Positions 12,548 to 22,508 of a stretch of DNA of 64,000 nucleotides are shown one piece after another. The position numbers and the translations under genes were made by a program. This DNA comes from Sthenelais limicola. Its lineage: Eukaryota; Annelida; Polychaeta; Phyllodocida; Sigalionidae. Position 1 is the stretch's first letter, and each line of letters opens with the position of its first letter. The stretch covers positions 59,826,966 to 59,890,965 of the forward strand of contig OW804094.1 of the NCBI GenBank assembly GCA_942159475.1, written 5' to 3'. The notes below the pieces were generated by a model, which worked only from the letters and a program-made list of their open reading frames with translations, did not search any database and had not been told where the DNA came from.

Positions 12548-12898
12548 TCAGTGTTCCTGACACCTTCTCCGCCCTCCTGCTGGTCCATTGGTCACCACAG
12601 TACTTGTGCTCGAGCCAGCAACAGCAGCGGGCTGAGGGGCCTGAGCAGCGATTCCTGTAGCGGACTGGGTGGTCTGTCCCACCTCTGTTTCTCCCTGACC
12701 TTCAGGAGAGGTGCTGCGGCCGAATTCCGCGAGTTCTCCGCGCAAACTGGCATTCTCTTCAGTGAGATTGAGAATCTCGCTGTCTTTCTTGGCCACAGCA
12801 AGGCGCAGGGTCTGGATGATTTTCGCCTGCGTCCGGATTGTCTCCTTCTGCGCGGCGTTCTCACGTATCTGGCCCTGCACAGCCTCTAGCTTTTTCAA
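12548..12898 (-). CDS. Coiled-coil C-terminal frame of the gypsy extra ORF
   Basis: The frame has about 116 codons. Residues 1-60 form a clear heptad-type coiled coil (LRLAVAKKDSEILNLTEEN), followed by a Gly/Ala/Pro/Thr-rich tail. It opens upstream without an ATG and overlaps the end of the 572-codon ORF in another frame. The last helix of that ORF (from about residue 535) would continue naturally into this coiled coil. The likeliest reading is one protein split by a single-base frameshift near 12905. A separate second ORF or programmed frameshift cannot be excluded. Confidence 0.6.
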   Translation of the reverse strand: MKKLEAVQGQIRENAAQKETIRTQAKIIQTLRLAVAKKDSEILNLTEENASLRGELAEFGRSTSPEGQGETEVGQTTQSATGIAAQAPQPAAVAGSSTSTVVTNGPAGGRRRCQEH

Positions 12899-12906
12899 TG
12901 GGTTGG

Positions 12907-14625
12907 TCAGGTAGCCATTGAAGTAGAGAACTGTTGTTGAGCAGCGTCAGTAGCAGCCCGAAGAGTCATCAGACAACGTTGCATTTCAGTGTCTGCTGCC
13001 CGGACTAACTGCTCAGTCTCTACCTTTTCAGGCAGCTGGGCAGACAAGGTGTCTGTCTCCAACTGCGCCTTGTGCCCCTTCTGCTTCTTGGCTGCAGGGA
13101 GGGATGGTGAGATCATCTCACCTCCGGAGCTGGTCCGGCCGCGTTTCTGGGCACCGTCAGTGCCTCTACTGGTCTCCTTGCTGGAGGGGGCGTTCTTAGC
13201 GACGGACTTGCCTCCGGACTTCCCCTTCTGACTACCAGAGGAAGAGCTGGTGAATCCGGACTGTCCAGCAGCAGAAGAGGAAGCGTCGGATTTTGTCGGT
13301 TTTGCAACTGACTTCATCCTCCGCGTCACCCTCAAGTGCTGGGCTGACATGTATGTCATGCGTAAAAAGGCAGAGTTGTTCCGGATGACTGGCATCACAG
13401 CTCTGGTTTTTTCCAGGGCAGTCTCCCTATTGAGGTGGTGCTGTTTAACCTCGCCATACATGAAGTGCTGCACCAATTCAACTCGGCGATCCAACACCTG
13501 CGCACACTGGTCATGGGAGCACACCCACACCTGTGAGTAGGGAGCATGGACCTCGCAGAGATGCCTGAAGAAGCGCTCTCTGGTGTGGTACCTCTTGATC
13601 CCACCTTCATTTACAGGAAGATACCTGCAAACCATGAAGGGGCATCTAAACCCGGGCTGCCACAGCTTGTGGACTCCAGTCAGCTTGCCGAACGTGCCCT
13701 TGTCCAGACTGTCCTCCCGGACTACCTCCGGCCAAATAACCCGTTCATAACGGCTCATCTGGTCATCGTCAAACTCCTTTGACTCATCGTCTGACTCCGG
13801 AGCTTGTAGCGGGGTAGATCCGGGCTGATCCATGCTTGGATTCAGAGGCACTAGGGCTGCTGAATCCATTTCGGTTAAAGAACCAAATTTCCCTAGCTGC
13901 ACACGCCTAGCCTCCGACCTATTCACGTACACCTTCTTCAGCTTCCGAATTTTTGGAATCTTCGGAACGGGCTTCATACTACTACTGCTAGTAGCATCAT
14001 GGGCAGATTTTCCCTTTGAGCCTGTTGACCTCGGCTGCTCTGCTTCCTTGGAACCAGAGGCGGTTGCAGGCTTTGCTTTGGAGGTAACAGAGGCACCACG
14101 ATCCCGATCTGAACTTCCCTTGCCTGGGGACTCAGATTGAGAACGGGTCCGGATGGTGTCCGTGTCCTTGTACCTCGAACACTTCCCAGGGTCCGCCTGC
14201 TTCCTTGGTGATCTCCTAGGTGTCACCTTCACCTCTACCTTGCTCTTTTCAGACACGCCCAAAGAACTTTGCTTGGGACCCTTTGTCCCTGTGGTGGATC
14301 CAGTCTTCCCGTCCGAAGACTTGGAAGGCCGGGTTTTGTCCGCAGACCGGTCCGTAGACTTGCCTGAAGACTGAGGGGTCTGTCCGGACTTGTCCGAGGA
14401 TTTGGAAGGAGCAACAATTACCTCAACCTCCATCTCCTCATCCGAGTCCAACTCAAACGGGGCTGGGGCAGGGACCTTCTTGTCCCAGAACGTCTTGTCT
14501 CCCGACTCGAGGGATTCCAGCACCTTAGCTGCCTGTTCATCCGTCAACAGCTCTTCTCCGTCAGACGTGGACAGATCCAGGTTGTCCGCCACATCGTGCT
14601 CGGACTCGTGCTCGCGGTCTGACAT
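12907..14625 (-). CDS. Gypsy additional ORF: zinc-finger, chromatin-like protein
   Basis: The ORF has 572 codons in the same sense as gag-pol, between integrase and the 3' LTR where env lies in some elements. It has no signal peptide or membrane segment, so it is not an envelope. Residues 1-70 are acidic. Residues 70-235 are Ser/Lys/Arg-rich with TPRRSPRKQ and basic runs resembling nuclear localisation signals (KIPKIRKLKK). Two C2H2-like fingers follow: C328-x4-C333 with H355-x4-H360, and C369-x4-C374-x12-H387-x8-H396. Residues 440-520 are Ser/Gly/Lys-rich with AAKKQKGHK, and the end is helical. A nuclear DNA- or chromatin-binding accessory protein is inferred. No known family is recognised. 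The long open frame in a low-complexity protein argues for selection until recently. Confidence 0.8.
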   Translation of the reverse strand: MSDREHESEHDVADNLDLSTSDGEELLTDEQAAKVLESLESGDKTFWDKKVPAPAPFELDSDEEMEVEVIVAPSKSSDKSGQTPQSSGKSTDRSADKTRPSKSSDGKTGSTTGTKGPKQSSLGVSEKSKVEVKVTPRRSPRKQADPGKCSRYKDTDTIRTRSQSESPGKGSSDRDRGASVTSKAKPATASGSKEAEQPRSTGSKGKSAHDATSSSSMKPVPKIPKIRKLKKVYVNRSEARRVQLGKFGSLTEMDSAALVPLNPSMDQPGSTPLQAPESDDESKEFDDDQMSRYERVIWPEVVREDSLDKGTFGKLTGVHKLWQPGFRCPFMVCRYLPVNEGGIKRYHTRERFFRHLCEVHAPYSQVWVCSHDQCAQVLDRRVELVQHFMYGEVKQHHLNRETALEKTRAVMPVIRNNSAFLRMTYMSAQHLRVTRRMKSVAKPTKSDASSSAAGQSGFTSSSSGSQKGKSGGKSVAKNAPSSKETSRGTDGAQKRGRTSSGGEMISPSLPAAKKQKGHKAQLETDTLSAQLPEKVETEQLVRAADTEMQRCLMTLRAATDAAQQQFSTSMAT

Positions 14626-15655
14626 GTTGGATTGAGAATCTCAACCTTGCAGAATACTCTAATAGGTGGAGAAACAACAACATGTAGTAACAGCAATATC
14701 AGAGTACAGTTCAGGGACAATATTTTTAGACCTAGTCAGAACTGGTTTCGACCCACGGGCGTGGTTGGTCTAAAAATCTACCACCGGTATACATATACGG
14801 CAAGTCATGTTCTAAACAACACATTAATTCGTCAACCAACATGCATTCAGAGTGTAACCTGTTAATATCACCGGGACTTGACAAGAAATGGTCTGTTTAA
14901 CATAGAGACACCCCTTGCCCATACATTCGCTATACAAAACATACCAAAATGGCCACAACGTGCACGGCGCCAGTTCGCCGAGTCGTTACCGACTACTATA
15001 TCACAGCGAATACAGTACACATTGTTCCAACAATTCTTGTCGCCTTCTTGCAACTACATATCAACACAAACAGATGCAAAGCAATAAGTTCATCTCTTTG
15101 AAAAACTTACAGTTTACTTTTCTTTTCTGAAGTGAGTGTTGCACACTGAGAATCCGGAAGTCAACTGAAAAGAGTGAAACACACCGGCGAGACCAGTGGC
15201 CACGCTTAGCGCTTCAGTCCGCCGCCGCTGTTGGCAGCGCCAATCACTTACCGCGCTCCTTCTGAGCCATAGCGCAGACGGGTTTGACCAGTCCGGCTAA
15301 CCTGTTCTCCCCTGTTGAGACTACACAGGGTGTTTACCTCAAATTTCTCTGGTTCTCAGGACAGATTCAAGCAACCACCTATTTACCATAAATAGATTCC
15401 GGCCTTACAGCAAGTTCCAAGCCACAATTGCTCGCAGGGCAAGCCTGGGCCTAGCTTTTCTCTATCGTTCAAACCAGATACTCTCCAAGACACATGTCCG
15501 TCTCCCAGTCATGAATAGAACTGAGTCTACCTTGCCGAACAGTGACAAGCAATTAATATTCGGTACAAATAAACTGCAAGTCTGACTTCTCGTTGGGGAC
15601 TTTTTTGAGTGGGAAAGAACCAGTTCAGAAATTCTCCCCCCGGATACCAATTTTC
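14626..15655 (-). other. Spacer between integrase and the extra ORF
   Basis: This is about 1 kb without a sustained frame. It presumably holds signals for expressing the extra ORF (internal promoter or splice acceptor), but none can be identified with confidence. Relatively GC-rich sequence lies at 15180-15310. Confidence 0.5.
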
Positions 15656-17272
15656 TTACTGATTAAACCGAACTGGGGCTTTACGCAAGCGTTGAGCCCT
15701 TACCAGTACTGGGGAGGTGTCCCTTACACTAGGCAATAAATTTCTTCGTGCCCTTTTCTGGGGTAGAGAGGTTGGCAAGGAAACCACTGGAGCTGGTTCT
15801 TTCCTCGGACGTCCAACCTTTCTTTTCACAGGCACTAAAGGAACAGCAGGCAAGTCCGTAGTTTGTTTCTTCGGACCACCGCGTTTCTTTTTGGTTTCAA
15901 TACAAATACTAGGCGGAACAGGAGGAACAACAACTGCTGTTCCTGAGCCCGTCCCCCCTTTCTTTGGTCTACCAGGCCTACGTTTCATTTCCCCTAGAGT
16001 CTGTTTCTTAGTAGGCAACACTTGGTTTCCTACTTTAACAGGACCCTTCTTCTTCTTTCCCTTAGTCTGTGGAGAAAGATCCGTGGCCGAAACGGACTTA
16101 TTCTTCTTTTTCGGCCTACCTCTAGGCTTAACACCTGCCTTTTCCAGTTTCTGAAATTCTGGAGCCCTATGAAGGTTTCTAGCCTGGATAGGACCATCTT
16201 CATCAAAAGCAGGCTTGAGATAATCAATGTGGTATCTCAACAAGCCTTCTGCTGTTTCAAGTTCAGAGGTGGTACCGCCTATGAACCTGCGGATTTTAAA
16301 TGGGCCATCCCATTTCTGTCCCAACTTCTTGTTTGCTTTAGGAGGGCAATATCTATAGACAACATCCCCCTCAGCAAACTTTGGAGGCCTAGTACGTTTG
16401 TTATAATCTTGTCTCTGATTTATAGCAGAGACTCCAAGATTTTCCCGCAGATACTGGTGTCCTCTCCGCATCCATTGTTTCAGGTTCTCCACATAAGAAA
16501 CCTTACAAGGAAAGTCCAACCCGTCAGATTCCACTCCATGGACTATATCCATAGGAGCTACGAGTTCAGTCCCAAAGACTACAGAATTTGGTGTACATAA
16601 AGTGCTGGCATGCACAGTAGCCCGATACGCGTGAGCTATACACGGAGCAAGCATATCCCAGTCATCTTTATGATAGTCTGTCAGACAAGAGAGCTGCTCA
16701 ACAAGTACTCTGTTCAGCCGCTCGCTCTGTCCGTTGGACTGAGGCCTATAGGGAAGAGTAATCAGTTTCTCAATCCCTAACATATCCAAAAGACTTTTCA
16801 ATAGCTGCGATCGGAATTCAGGGGCCCCATCAGTTTGTAAAGCCACTGGACATCCGAACCTCAGAATCCATTCCTTGAAAAGGACTTCTGCACAGCTTTC
16901 TGCAGTATGGTCTCGCATGGGATAGGCTTCGGCCCACTTAGAAAAATGGTCCGTAACCACCATGATATAATTGTTCTTCCTAGGTGTCTCCCTAAAGGGA
17001 CCTAGAATATCCAAAGATATCCGGTTCCACCTGTCACCATGCTTCTCTTTCTTTAGGAAAGAAATTCCTCCTCCCCCACGGGTCTTTCTGGTACAACATT
17101 CAGGGCAAGCCTTAATCCATCTCTTCAGGTCATATCTCTGGCCCGGCCAATAATATCTCATCTTGGCCGACCAAGTGTTCTTAAAAACACCAAAATGTCC
17201 TGAAGTCTTAGGCCCATGCATGCCCATGAAAATTTCTTTCCTCATGGAAGCTGGGATCACCTTCCTCCAGTA
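15656..17272 (-). CDS. Gypsy integrase with three AT-hooks in its C-terminal tail
   Basis: Continues the pol frame after an in-frame TAG at 17273-17275. From the first ATG (17260) there are 534 codons. Zinc-binding N-terminus: H15, H22, C52, C55. Catalytic core: D84, D144 and E180 with the usual D-x35-E spacing (QTDGAPEF, SNGQSERLN). A Gly-Lys-Trp-Asp-type C-terminal domain (GQKWDGPF) lies near 314-350. Beyond it is a basic tail of about 160 residues with three AT-hook cores: PRGRPKK (379-385), RPGRPKK (428-434) and KVGRPRK (481-487), plus an imperfect RGGPKK. AT-hooks bind the minor groove of A+T-rich DNA, so a role in target choice is inferred, in keeping with the ATAT site. Confidence 0.93.
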   Translation of the reverse strand, partial: YWRKVIPASMRKEIFMGMHGPKTSGHFGVFKNTWSAKMRYYWPGQRYDLKRWIKACPECCTRKTRGGGGISFLKKEKHGDRWNRISLDILGPFRETPRKNNYIMVVTDHFSKWAEAYPMRDHTAESCAEVLFKEWILRFGCPVALQTDGAPEFRSQLLKSLLDMLGIEKLITLPYRPQSNGQSERLNRVLVEQLSCLTDYHKDDWDMLAPCIAHAYRATVHASTLCTPNSVVFGTELVAPMDIVHGVESDGLDFPCKVSYVENLKQWMRRGHQYLRENLGVSAINQRQDYNKRTRPPKFAEGDVVYRYCPPKANKKLGQKWDGPFKIRRFIGGTTSELETAEGLLRYHIDYLKPAFDEDGPIQARNLHRAPEFQKLEKAGVKPRGRPKKKNKSVSATDLSPQTKGKKKKGPVKVGNQVLPTKKQTLGEMKRRPGRPKKGGTGSGTAVVVPPVPPSICIETKKKRGGPKKQTTDLPAVPLVPVKRKVGRPRKEPAPVVSLPTSLPQKRARRNLLPSVRDTSPVLVRAQRLRKAPVRFNQ

Positions 17273-18170
17273 CTACCTACCGGTGGCTAGCCGGACCCAT
17301 CCGAGGCACAGCACACCGTCCCTCATTTCCATTCCACCCAGGTGTTGAACATAAGTCCGAAATTCATCGGACTCACCAGCAAGATCTTCCCTAGAAGGAA
17401 TTCCCACTGAACCATCCAACATTCCAATCAACCTCTTGATCATGGGATCAGACTGTTGAGCTTCTTGTAGCTTGTTACCCCCGGAGTCCGTGGGGACATC
17501 CGAGTCCGAAGGGACATCAGTAATAACAGTAGCTAACACAGCGTCATGTAGTCCGCAATCATGACAATCCAATCTCCCACACTTACGTGTTGGCAAGCGA
17601 GAAAGCGCATCAGCATTTTCATGCTTACGCCCTGCCCGGTGCAGAATCATGCTCTGATCCAGTCCGTATTCCTGCATGGTAGTTAACCACCTAGCAAGCA
17701 TATCAGTTGGATCTTTGAAGTTTAGCAACCAACGGAGAGAGGCATGGTCCGTCCTCACATAGAAGTTTCTATTACCCAAAAGGTAATGTCTAAACTTCTT
17801 CAGATAAGTCAAAACAGCAAACAACTCGCACTTAGTAGCACAATAGTTTTTCTGAGATTTAGACAAACTATTGCTAGCATAGCCCAAGACTACTTCCCGT
17901 CCGTCCTGAATCTGTGAGAGGATACCAGCCATTCCAAAACCACTTGCATCAGTATCTAGAATGAAATCTCCCACCTTCCGGGGGTATCCCAGTACTGGCG
18001 ATGTGGTCAGCAATTCCTTGACCTTGCTAAACGCAGCGTGACACTGAGGAGTCCACACTATAGGTCTGGTATAGCGTTTATCCTTGCATGCCGCCATCAC
18101 AATATCTTGCAAAGGGGAGACAATTTCACCAAAGTTAGGTTGAAACTCCCTATAATAGGAAGCAAACCCT
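17273..18170 (-). CDS. Gypsy pol: RT connection and RNase H
   Basis: About 300 codons are open. GFASYYREF marks the RT thumb/connection. RNase H follows with LDTDASGFGMAG, the conserved Glu in ATKCELFAV, RTDHASLRWL and HENADALSRLP. The frame ends at TAG 17273-17275, exactly between the RNase H-to-integrase linker and the integrase. The same frame continues on the other side, so this is a point nonsense or a readthrough codon. The upstream end is cut by the transposon at 18173-20484; the first few codons of the raw frame come from its terminal repeat. Confidence 0.92.
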
Positions 18171-18172
18171 AT

Positions 18173-20484
18173 CCCGACGGGCAAATGAACGCGATTCTAC
18201 GCGATTTTTAATGCGCAATCATCTTGCCATAGTTCTGTGATGAGAGTGGACGCTTCTCACGCAATAATTATTGCGCAATGATTGCGTGATTGTTGCGCTA
18301 AGGGTATAACGCAATATTGGTGCAAAAATCAGCAAATTATTATAGCATTTGAGCGGGATATTTTATGTACAATTATCCCCTTATTTTATTCCTTTTATTT
18401 GTAGAATAATATTATTCGGAATTACTCATAATTAATAGTTCATGGTAATACATGAATTATTTAATCATTATTTCCATCCTGTTAGACAGCCGCATTGCTG
18501 GGAAGGGTTATTCCAGTTCTACCTGTAATGAGAGTGGCCCAGTCTATTTCAGGTAATGAAGTATGCAATGATGGGGGGTATTTTGATCAAAACATTTTTC
18601 CACATCAAACAAGTAAATTAAACAAATAAACTATTGAGGTATGTCACTTATAAGATACCTATGTACATGATGTGGAATATCTATAGTGTATAAATGCCCC
18701 ACAAGTGTATTAGCTGCACTTTCATTGTAAAAGAAATTGTAATTGCACCCCAGTTATGAGTTGCGCCACCTGCTGACAATGAAATAATGAGTATTTAGAC
18801 GCGATTTTTATTGCGCATTATATGCGCAATTTAGAACGCACCATATTTTGAACATCTTGCTGTATATATCTGGAACTTACTATAATTGTATTACCAGAAA
18901 TGTGAATATGAGTAATTCTCCCAATCGGGCATCATTTAGTTTTCCAGCCTAGGGTATCTACAACCTGGATTTAGGATGATCGCACATGATGATTATAACC
19001 ATTTTATTTGAATTCCTTGGCAAAAATAGACTGTGGGAACCATACTTTCAAAGTTCTTATGCTAAAATCTTAGCCGCTATTGGGATAAAACTGCCTTTTC
19101 AGGCTAGAAAATAAAGAATAATTATGGAATTTGAATATAAAGCACAGGTGCATTGGGAAAATATATTACTTCTGCTGAAAAGAATGGTTTCTACACATGC
19201 ACACTCGTTCACTACTATGAAAAAACACAATTTTTATATAATCACTAATATACACTGATCCTGACATGGTAAACCTTTATTACCTCACATAAAATTCCTT
19301 GAACTGGTGTGGGAATATTTAATGTCGCATTACGACATGTAGAATATCTCCCATGTATTTTTTTTTTAAATATTTCCATGTAATTTTCCCGTTTCTAATA
19401 ATGATTAAACGAAATAAGGCAAAATGATAGGGAAAATATAGGTATCTGAAACATAGGTGTAGGAATCGAAATATTGGTCCCAGCCTTCCCAAACTTCACA
19501 TGCATTATGCTCATATACCCCGCTATATGTACACGAAAGATTGTAGAGATTCAACAAATTTAATTTTTCTAAAAAAATGGCCCTCTGAAATCAAATGCTG
19601 CCCGTTTGGGAGAATTACTCATATACTAGTCATGTTTTCTTAACCAATATCATACTGCACGCCGATACCCATTTATTATGAACTGTAAGAGAGGTTCTCT
19701 GTTATAGAGGCAGGGGTGGCGGTCATAAGCTAGTGTTTATTTTCGGCAAAAATGGTTTTCGCACGGGCCTCGATTCGTCTAGGAGAAGAGCTTAATATCC
19801 AGAACAAATCTCATGATTCCAACATCATTCCTCGATCAGTAAATTATAATTTTATGAAAAGAATCCATATGAATACACAATTCTGACGAATACACATTCA
19901 AAAATGGCTGGAGAATATAAATTTTGTATTCTTATTGTATTAAATCAGTAAGTAAATCAAGTATTTTCTTGAGTAATATTGAGCTAGGTTTACATCATTT
20001 AGCTTTGTGTGTAGGGGTTTCTTTGACTTGGTATGTATCAGAGAGTGAGTATGGAGTGACAGAGAATGGAGTGTCAGTGTCAAATGCGCGACAATAAGTG
20101 TGAATGCTAGGTGAGTGAGCAGTGTCAGGTATGCATTAAGATGCGTATTTAGACGCGATTTTGAATGCGCATTATATGCGCAATTGAGATCACACCCATA
20201 TTATTAACCTTTGAAGAAAACATGTATTCACAGATACAATTGGTTGAGTAACATATGTTTAATACAAACATAAATGAATATCAATGAGAACTTGGTCCAA
20301 CACAAGTGTGAGACCACCAACAACATGGGAGGAAATAGACGCAATGGATTTCACATAATGGTTGCTAATGGCATGTCCATTTCACTGTGATTCATAGCCA
20401 TAAGTATCACACTTCACTAGTTTACAATCAATCACAAAATGATCGCATTGCTATTACACTCAATTGCACTCAGTGCCCGTCGGG
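18173..20484. mobile_element. Non-autonomous DNA transposon, CCCGACGGG termini, in gypsy pol
   Basis: Left end CCCGACGGGCAAATGA; right end inverted as TGCCCGTCGGG. The terminal repeat is about 11 bp. The pol reading frame resumes exactly if the element and one AT dinucleotide are removed (AT at 18171-18172 and 20485-20486), so the target duplication is 2 bp. Length is about 2.3 kb with no transposase frame. Subterminal sequence is rich in palindromic GCGCAAT/ATTGCGC motifs. A second copy with TA on both sides lies at 32800-34304. A 2-bp AT/TA duplication fits ISL2EU-type or Tc1/mariner-type elements; the class is undetermined. Confidence 0.88.
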
Positions 20485-20486
20485 AT

Positions 20487-20760
20487 GAACTGTCTAATCT
20501 CCTTAGCATTTGTAGGGACTGGCCAATCTCGGACTTTCTCAATCTGTTTCGGATTAGCTTGAATTCCCTTACCAGAAACAATCCGGCCCAGGTATTCAAC
20601 TTGCCGATGGAAGAATTCGCACTTCTTCGGCTTCAATCTTAATCCGTAGTCCTTGATTCGTTCTAGAACAAGCCCACACTAGAGAGAAAAGCAGTTTTTT
20701 CCTTACTCTCCTCATCCATAGCCACCTGCCAATATCCACTTTCAAGGTCTAGTGTGCACA
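20487..20760 (-). pseudogene. Gypsy reverse transcriptase remnants
   Basis: Two in-order pieces of RT survive. One reads [15 protein letters not shown] (RT motif with the first catalytic Asp), near 20690-20755. The other starts at [17 protein letters not shown] and runs through the thumb to the transposon junction (about 20487-20680). The stretch between them, which should contain the palm with the YxDD site, is missing. The link from the protease frame to the first piece is also shortened, so the RT N-terminus is lost. The copy cannot make an active RT. Confidence 0.88.
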
Positions 20761-21317
20761 GAATAGTGACAAAGAATCTTGAGCCGATCTTGACCGGTCA
20801 GATTGGAGAAAGCTACCACGGCCGGAGAACCGTTGCCTGCTACATAAGTATTCAGGCTGCCCAAGGCTAAGTCTTTCAACAATCTTTGGTCTGGCTCGAA
20901 CATCAATCCACCTGATGTGACTGAGCCACCGCCAAGGTCAAGGTTGGCCATAGTAACTGATCTAGGTTTGAGGACAACTGCTTTAAGAAGTTTCACCTCT
21001 CTCCCAACAATTACGTCTTCCACTTCCATTGCCTTAACAGAGGGGCTTTCAATACCGCTAACAGGTTTCTTCCATAACGTACAAGGTACAGAAGACCCGA
21101 AATTGTCCAAGTAGAAAGTCCCTGACCAATCCAGATTACATTGGTGCACATAATAGAAATCCGCACCAAGTATCCCGCGTTCAGGACCACGTAGACCACT
21201 GACTACAAGACAAGTAATCATGTAAGTCCGGTCGCCTAATTTCAAGGGACAAAGCACGCTCCCATATGTATCTATCGGTGTTCCATTACCCATCACACAC
21301 ATCATCCGTACCGAAGT
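20742..21317 (-). CDS. Gypsy protease C-terminal half and linker
   Basis: The raw frame has about 187 codons. [18 protein letters not shown] sequence ([11 protein letters not shown]) is the conserved late protease motif. A linker with [14 protein letters not shown] follows, where RT should begin after a longer spacer. The frame starts abruptly at the edge of an inserted sequence; the catalytic half lies beyond it at 21994-22503. Confidence 0.85.
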   Translation of the reverse strand, partial: TSVRMMCVMGNGTPIDTYGSVLCPLKLGDRTYMITCLVVSGLRGPERGILGADFYYVHQCNLDWSGTFYLDNFGSSVPCTLWKKPVSGIESPSVKAMEVEDVIVGREVKLLKAVVLKPRSVTMANLDLGGGSVTSGGLMFEPDQRLLKDLALGSLNTYVAGNGSPAVVAFSNLTGQDRLKILCHYSVHTRP

Positions 21318-21990
21318 TGTTATGTAACATTACGTAACATTGTGTAACCTCATTATCTATCTAATTATCACCCATTAATTATAATATCTCATTATTAAAT
21401 TCGCTAATTATACGTAGCTATCCAGTACTGTGCAAGTCTACTTATTCATGCTAAGCCATAGGTATTACGTAAGGGCTCCGCCCCCTACTCTTCCACACAT
21501 CCTGTATGGACATATGTACAGATGCTAGATCATTAAATCAGTTGCTTAGTTCTTCTCACGAAGACCACACGTTCGTTTGCTATTCTTCCATTCATACCTT
21601 AACACTGGCGGACAACCCGCTCGATCTTGGACTTATAAAATCTCACATGAACAAGCGAGTTCTCTCCTGGAATATGGAGAGATTATTTGAACATTTCATC
21701 AGATATTAAGCATGGAAGATGCTCCGAATTCGCCTGAGTTGGCATTGTTCGACAGACTGAAGAAATCGGTGGAACGATTGGCGGCCATCCCTCAAGCGAT
21801 AGTGACGAGAAGACAATTGAGAGAAAATCGTGGTAAAATATTAAATCAACAGCCTAGACAATCTGTTTTTCCAGAATCGGTAGAAGATATAATGTTCTTT
21901 TTGCTTCCCGCCCATCTGGTCACTCTGAATCCGGATACACTGTTCTTTTTAGGAATTGTCGCTTCAATGTCAGGTATATCACACACTTGT
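21318..21990 (+). mobile_element. Possible 5' end of another LTR element inside gypsy protease
   Basis: Foreign sequence splits the protease frame. It begins TGTTATGTAACATTACGTAA and has TTAACA at 21599-21604, giving a TGTTA...TAACA pair as expected of a 287-bp LTR. After one base comes TGGCGGACAACCC, in the position of a primer site. An ATG at 21712 then opens a + strand frame of about 95 codons (MEDAPNSPELALFDRLKK) that runs into the gypsy sequence. The second LTR is missing, so this would be a truncated fragment. No gag motif is recognised, so the assignment is tentative. Confidence 0.4.
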
Positions 21991-22503
21991 TCACTAGAAT
22001 TGTCCAAGGTCGTTCCTATTTGGTGGATTTGGAAGGGAATCGTAGAATTTCTTAGTGATCAAGCTAGTAGTAGCACCAGAATCAACCAAAAAACTTCCAC
22101 TTCCCCCACCTACTGTTACAGGGGCATACCATCTCTCCCGTACTAGCAATTTAGTAGGGATCTCCAAAGTTCCCTGATTGTGTACAGAAACTTTCTGAAC
22201 TCGAGCAGGTTCAGTTGATCCACTTTTGACCAACACTATCTGATCTCGTTCAGCTTGGAATCCGGACTGTCCCCACCTCACTTCAGAGGCAGAGTCCGAA
22301 ACACCACAAGGTAACAAGCCTTGAGGTAGGAGCTTTCCTTCCGGCAGCGATCTAGAATCTCCAGTCTTCGGACGGGGATCACCTTGATGTGAAACCTCCG
22401 GCGTACTAGCTGGTGCCTGGGCATGTCCCCCAGTTTCCATACTACTCTCAGCTTCACTTCGGACTGTGGCACTGTGAAGCGTCCTTTCCCCGACCCCCAT
22501 CAC
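21991..22503 (-). CDS. Gypsy aspartic protease N-terminal half
   Basis: The frame has about 169 codons. A spacer with SEVRWGQSGFQAE is followed by GSGSFLVDSGATTSLI, in which D141-S-G is the active-site triad of a retroviral-type aspartic protease. It breaks off about 25 residues later at the inserted element. The same spacer and protease region occurs in decayed form at 52805-53254. Confidence 0.88.
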
Positions 22504-22508
22504 GCTCC

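Noticed and set aside
12530..14635. + strand frames opposite the gypsy extra ORF
   Set aside because: Shadow frames of a low-complexity coding sequence, with no motifs of their own.
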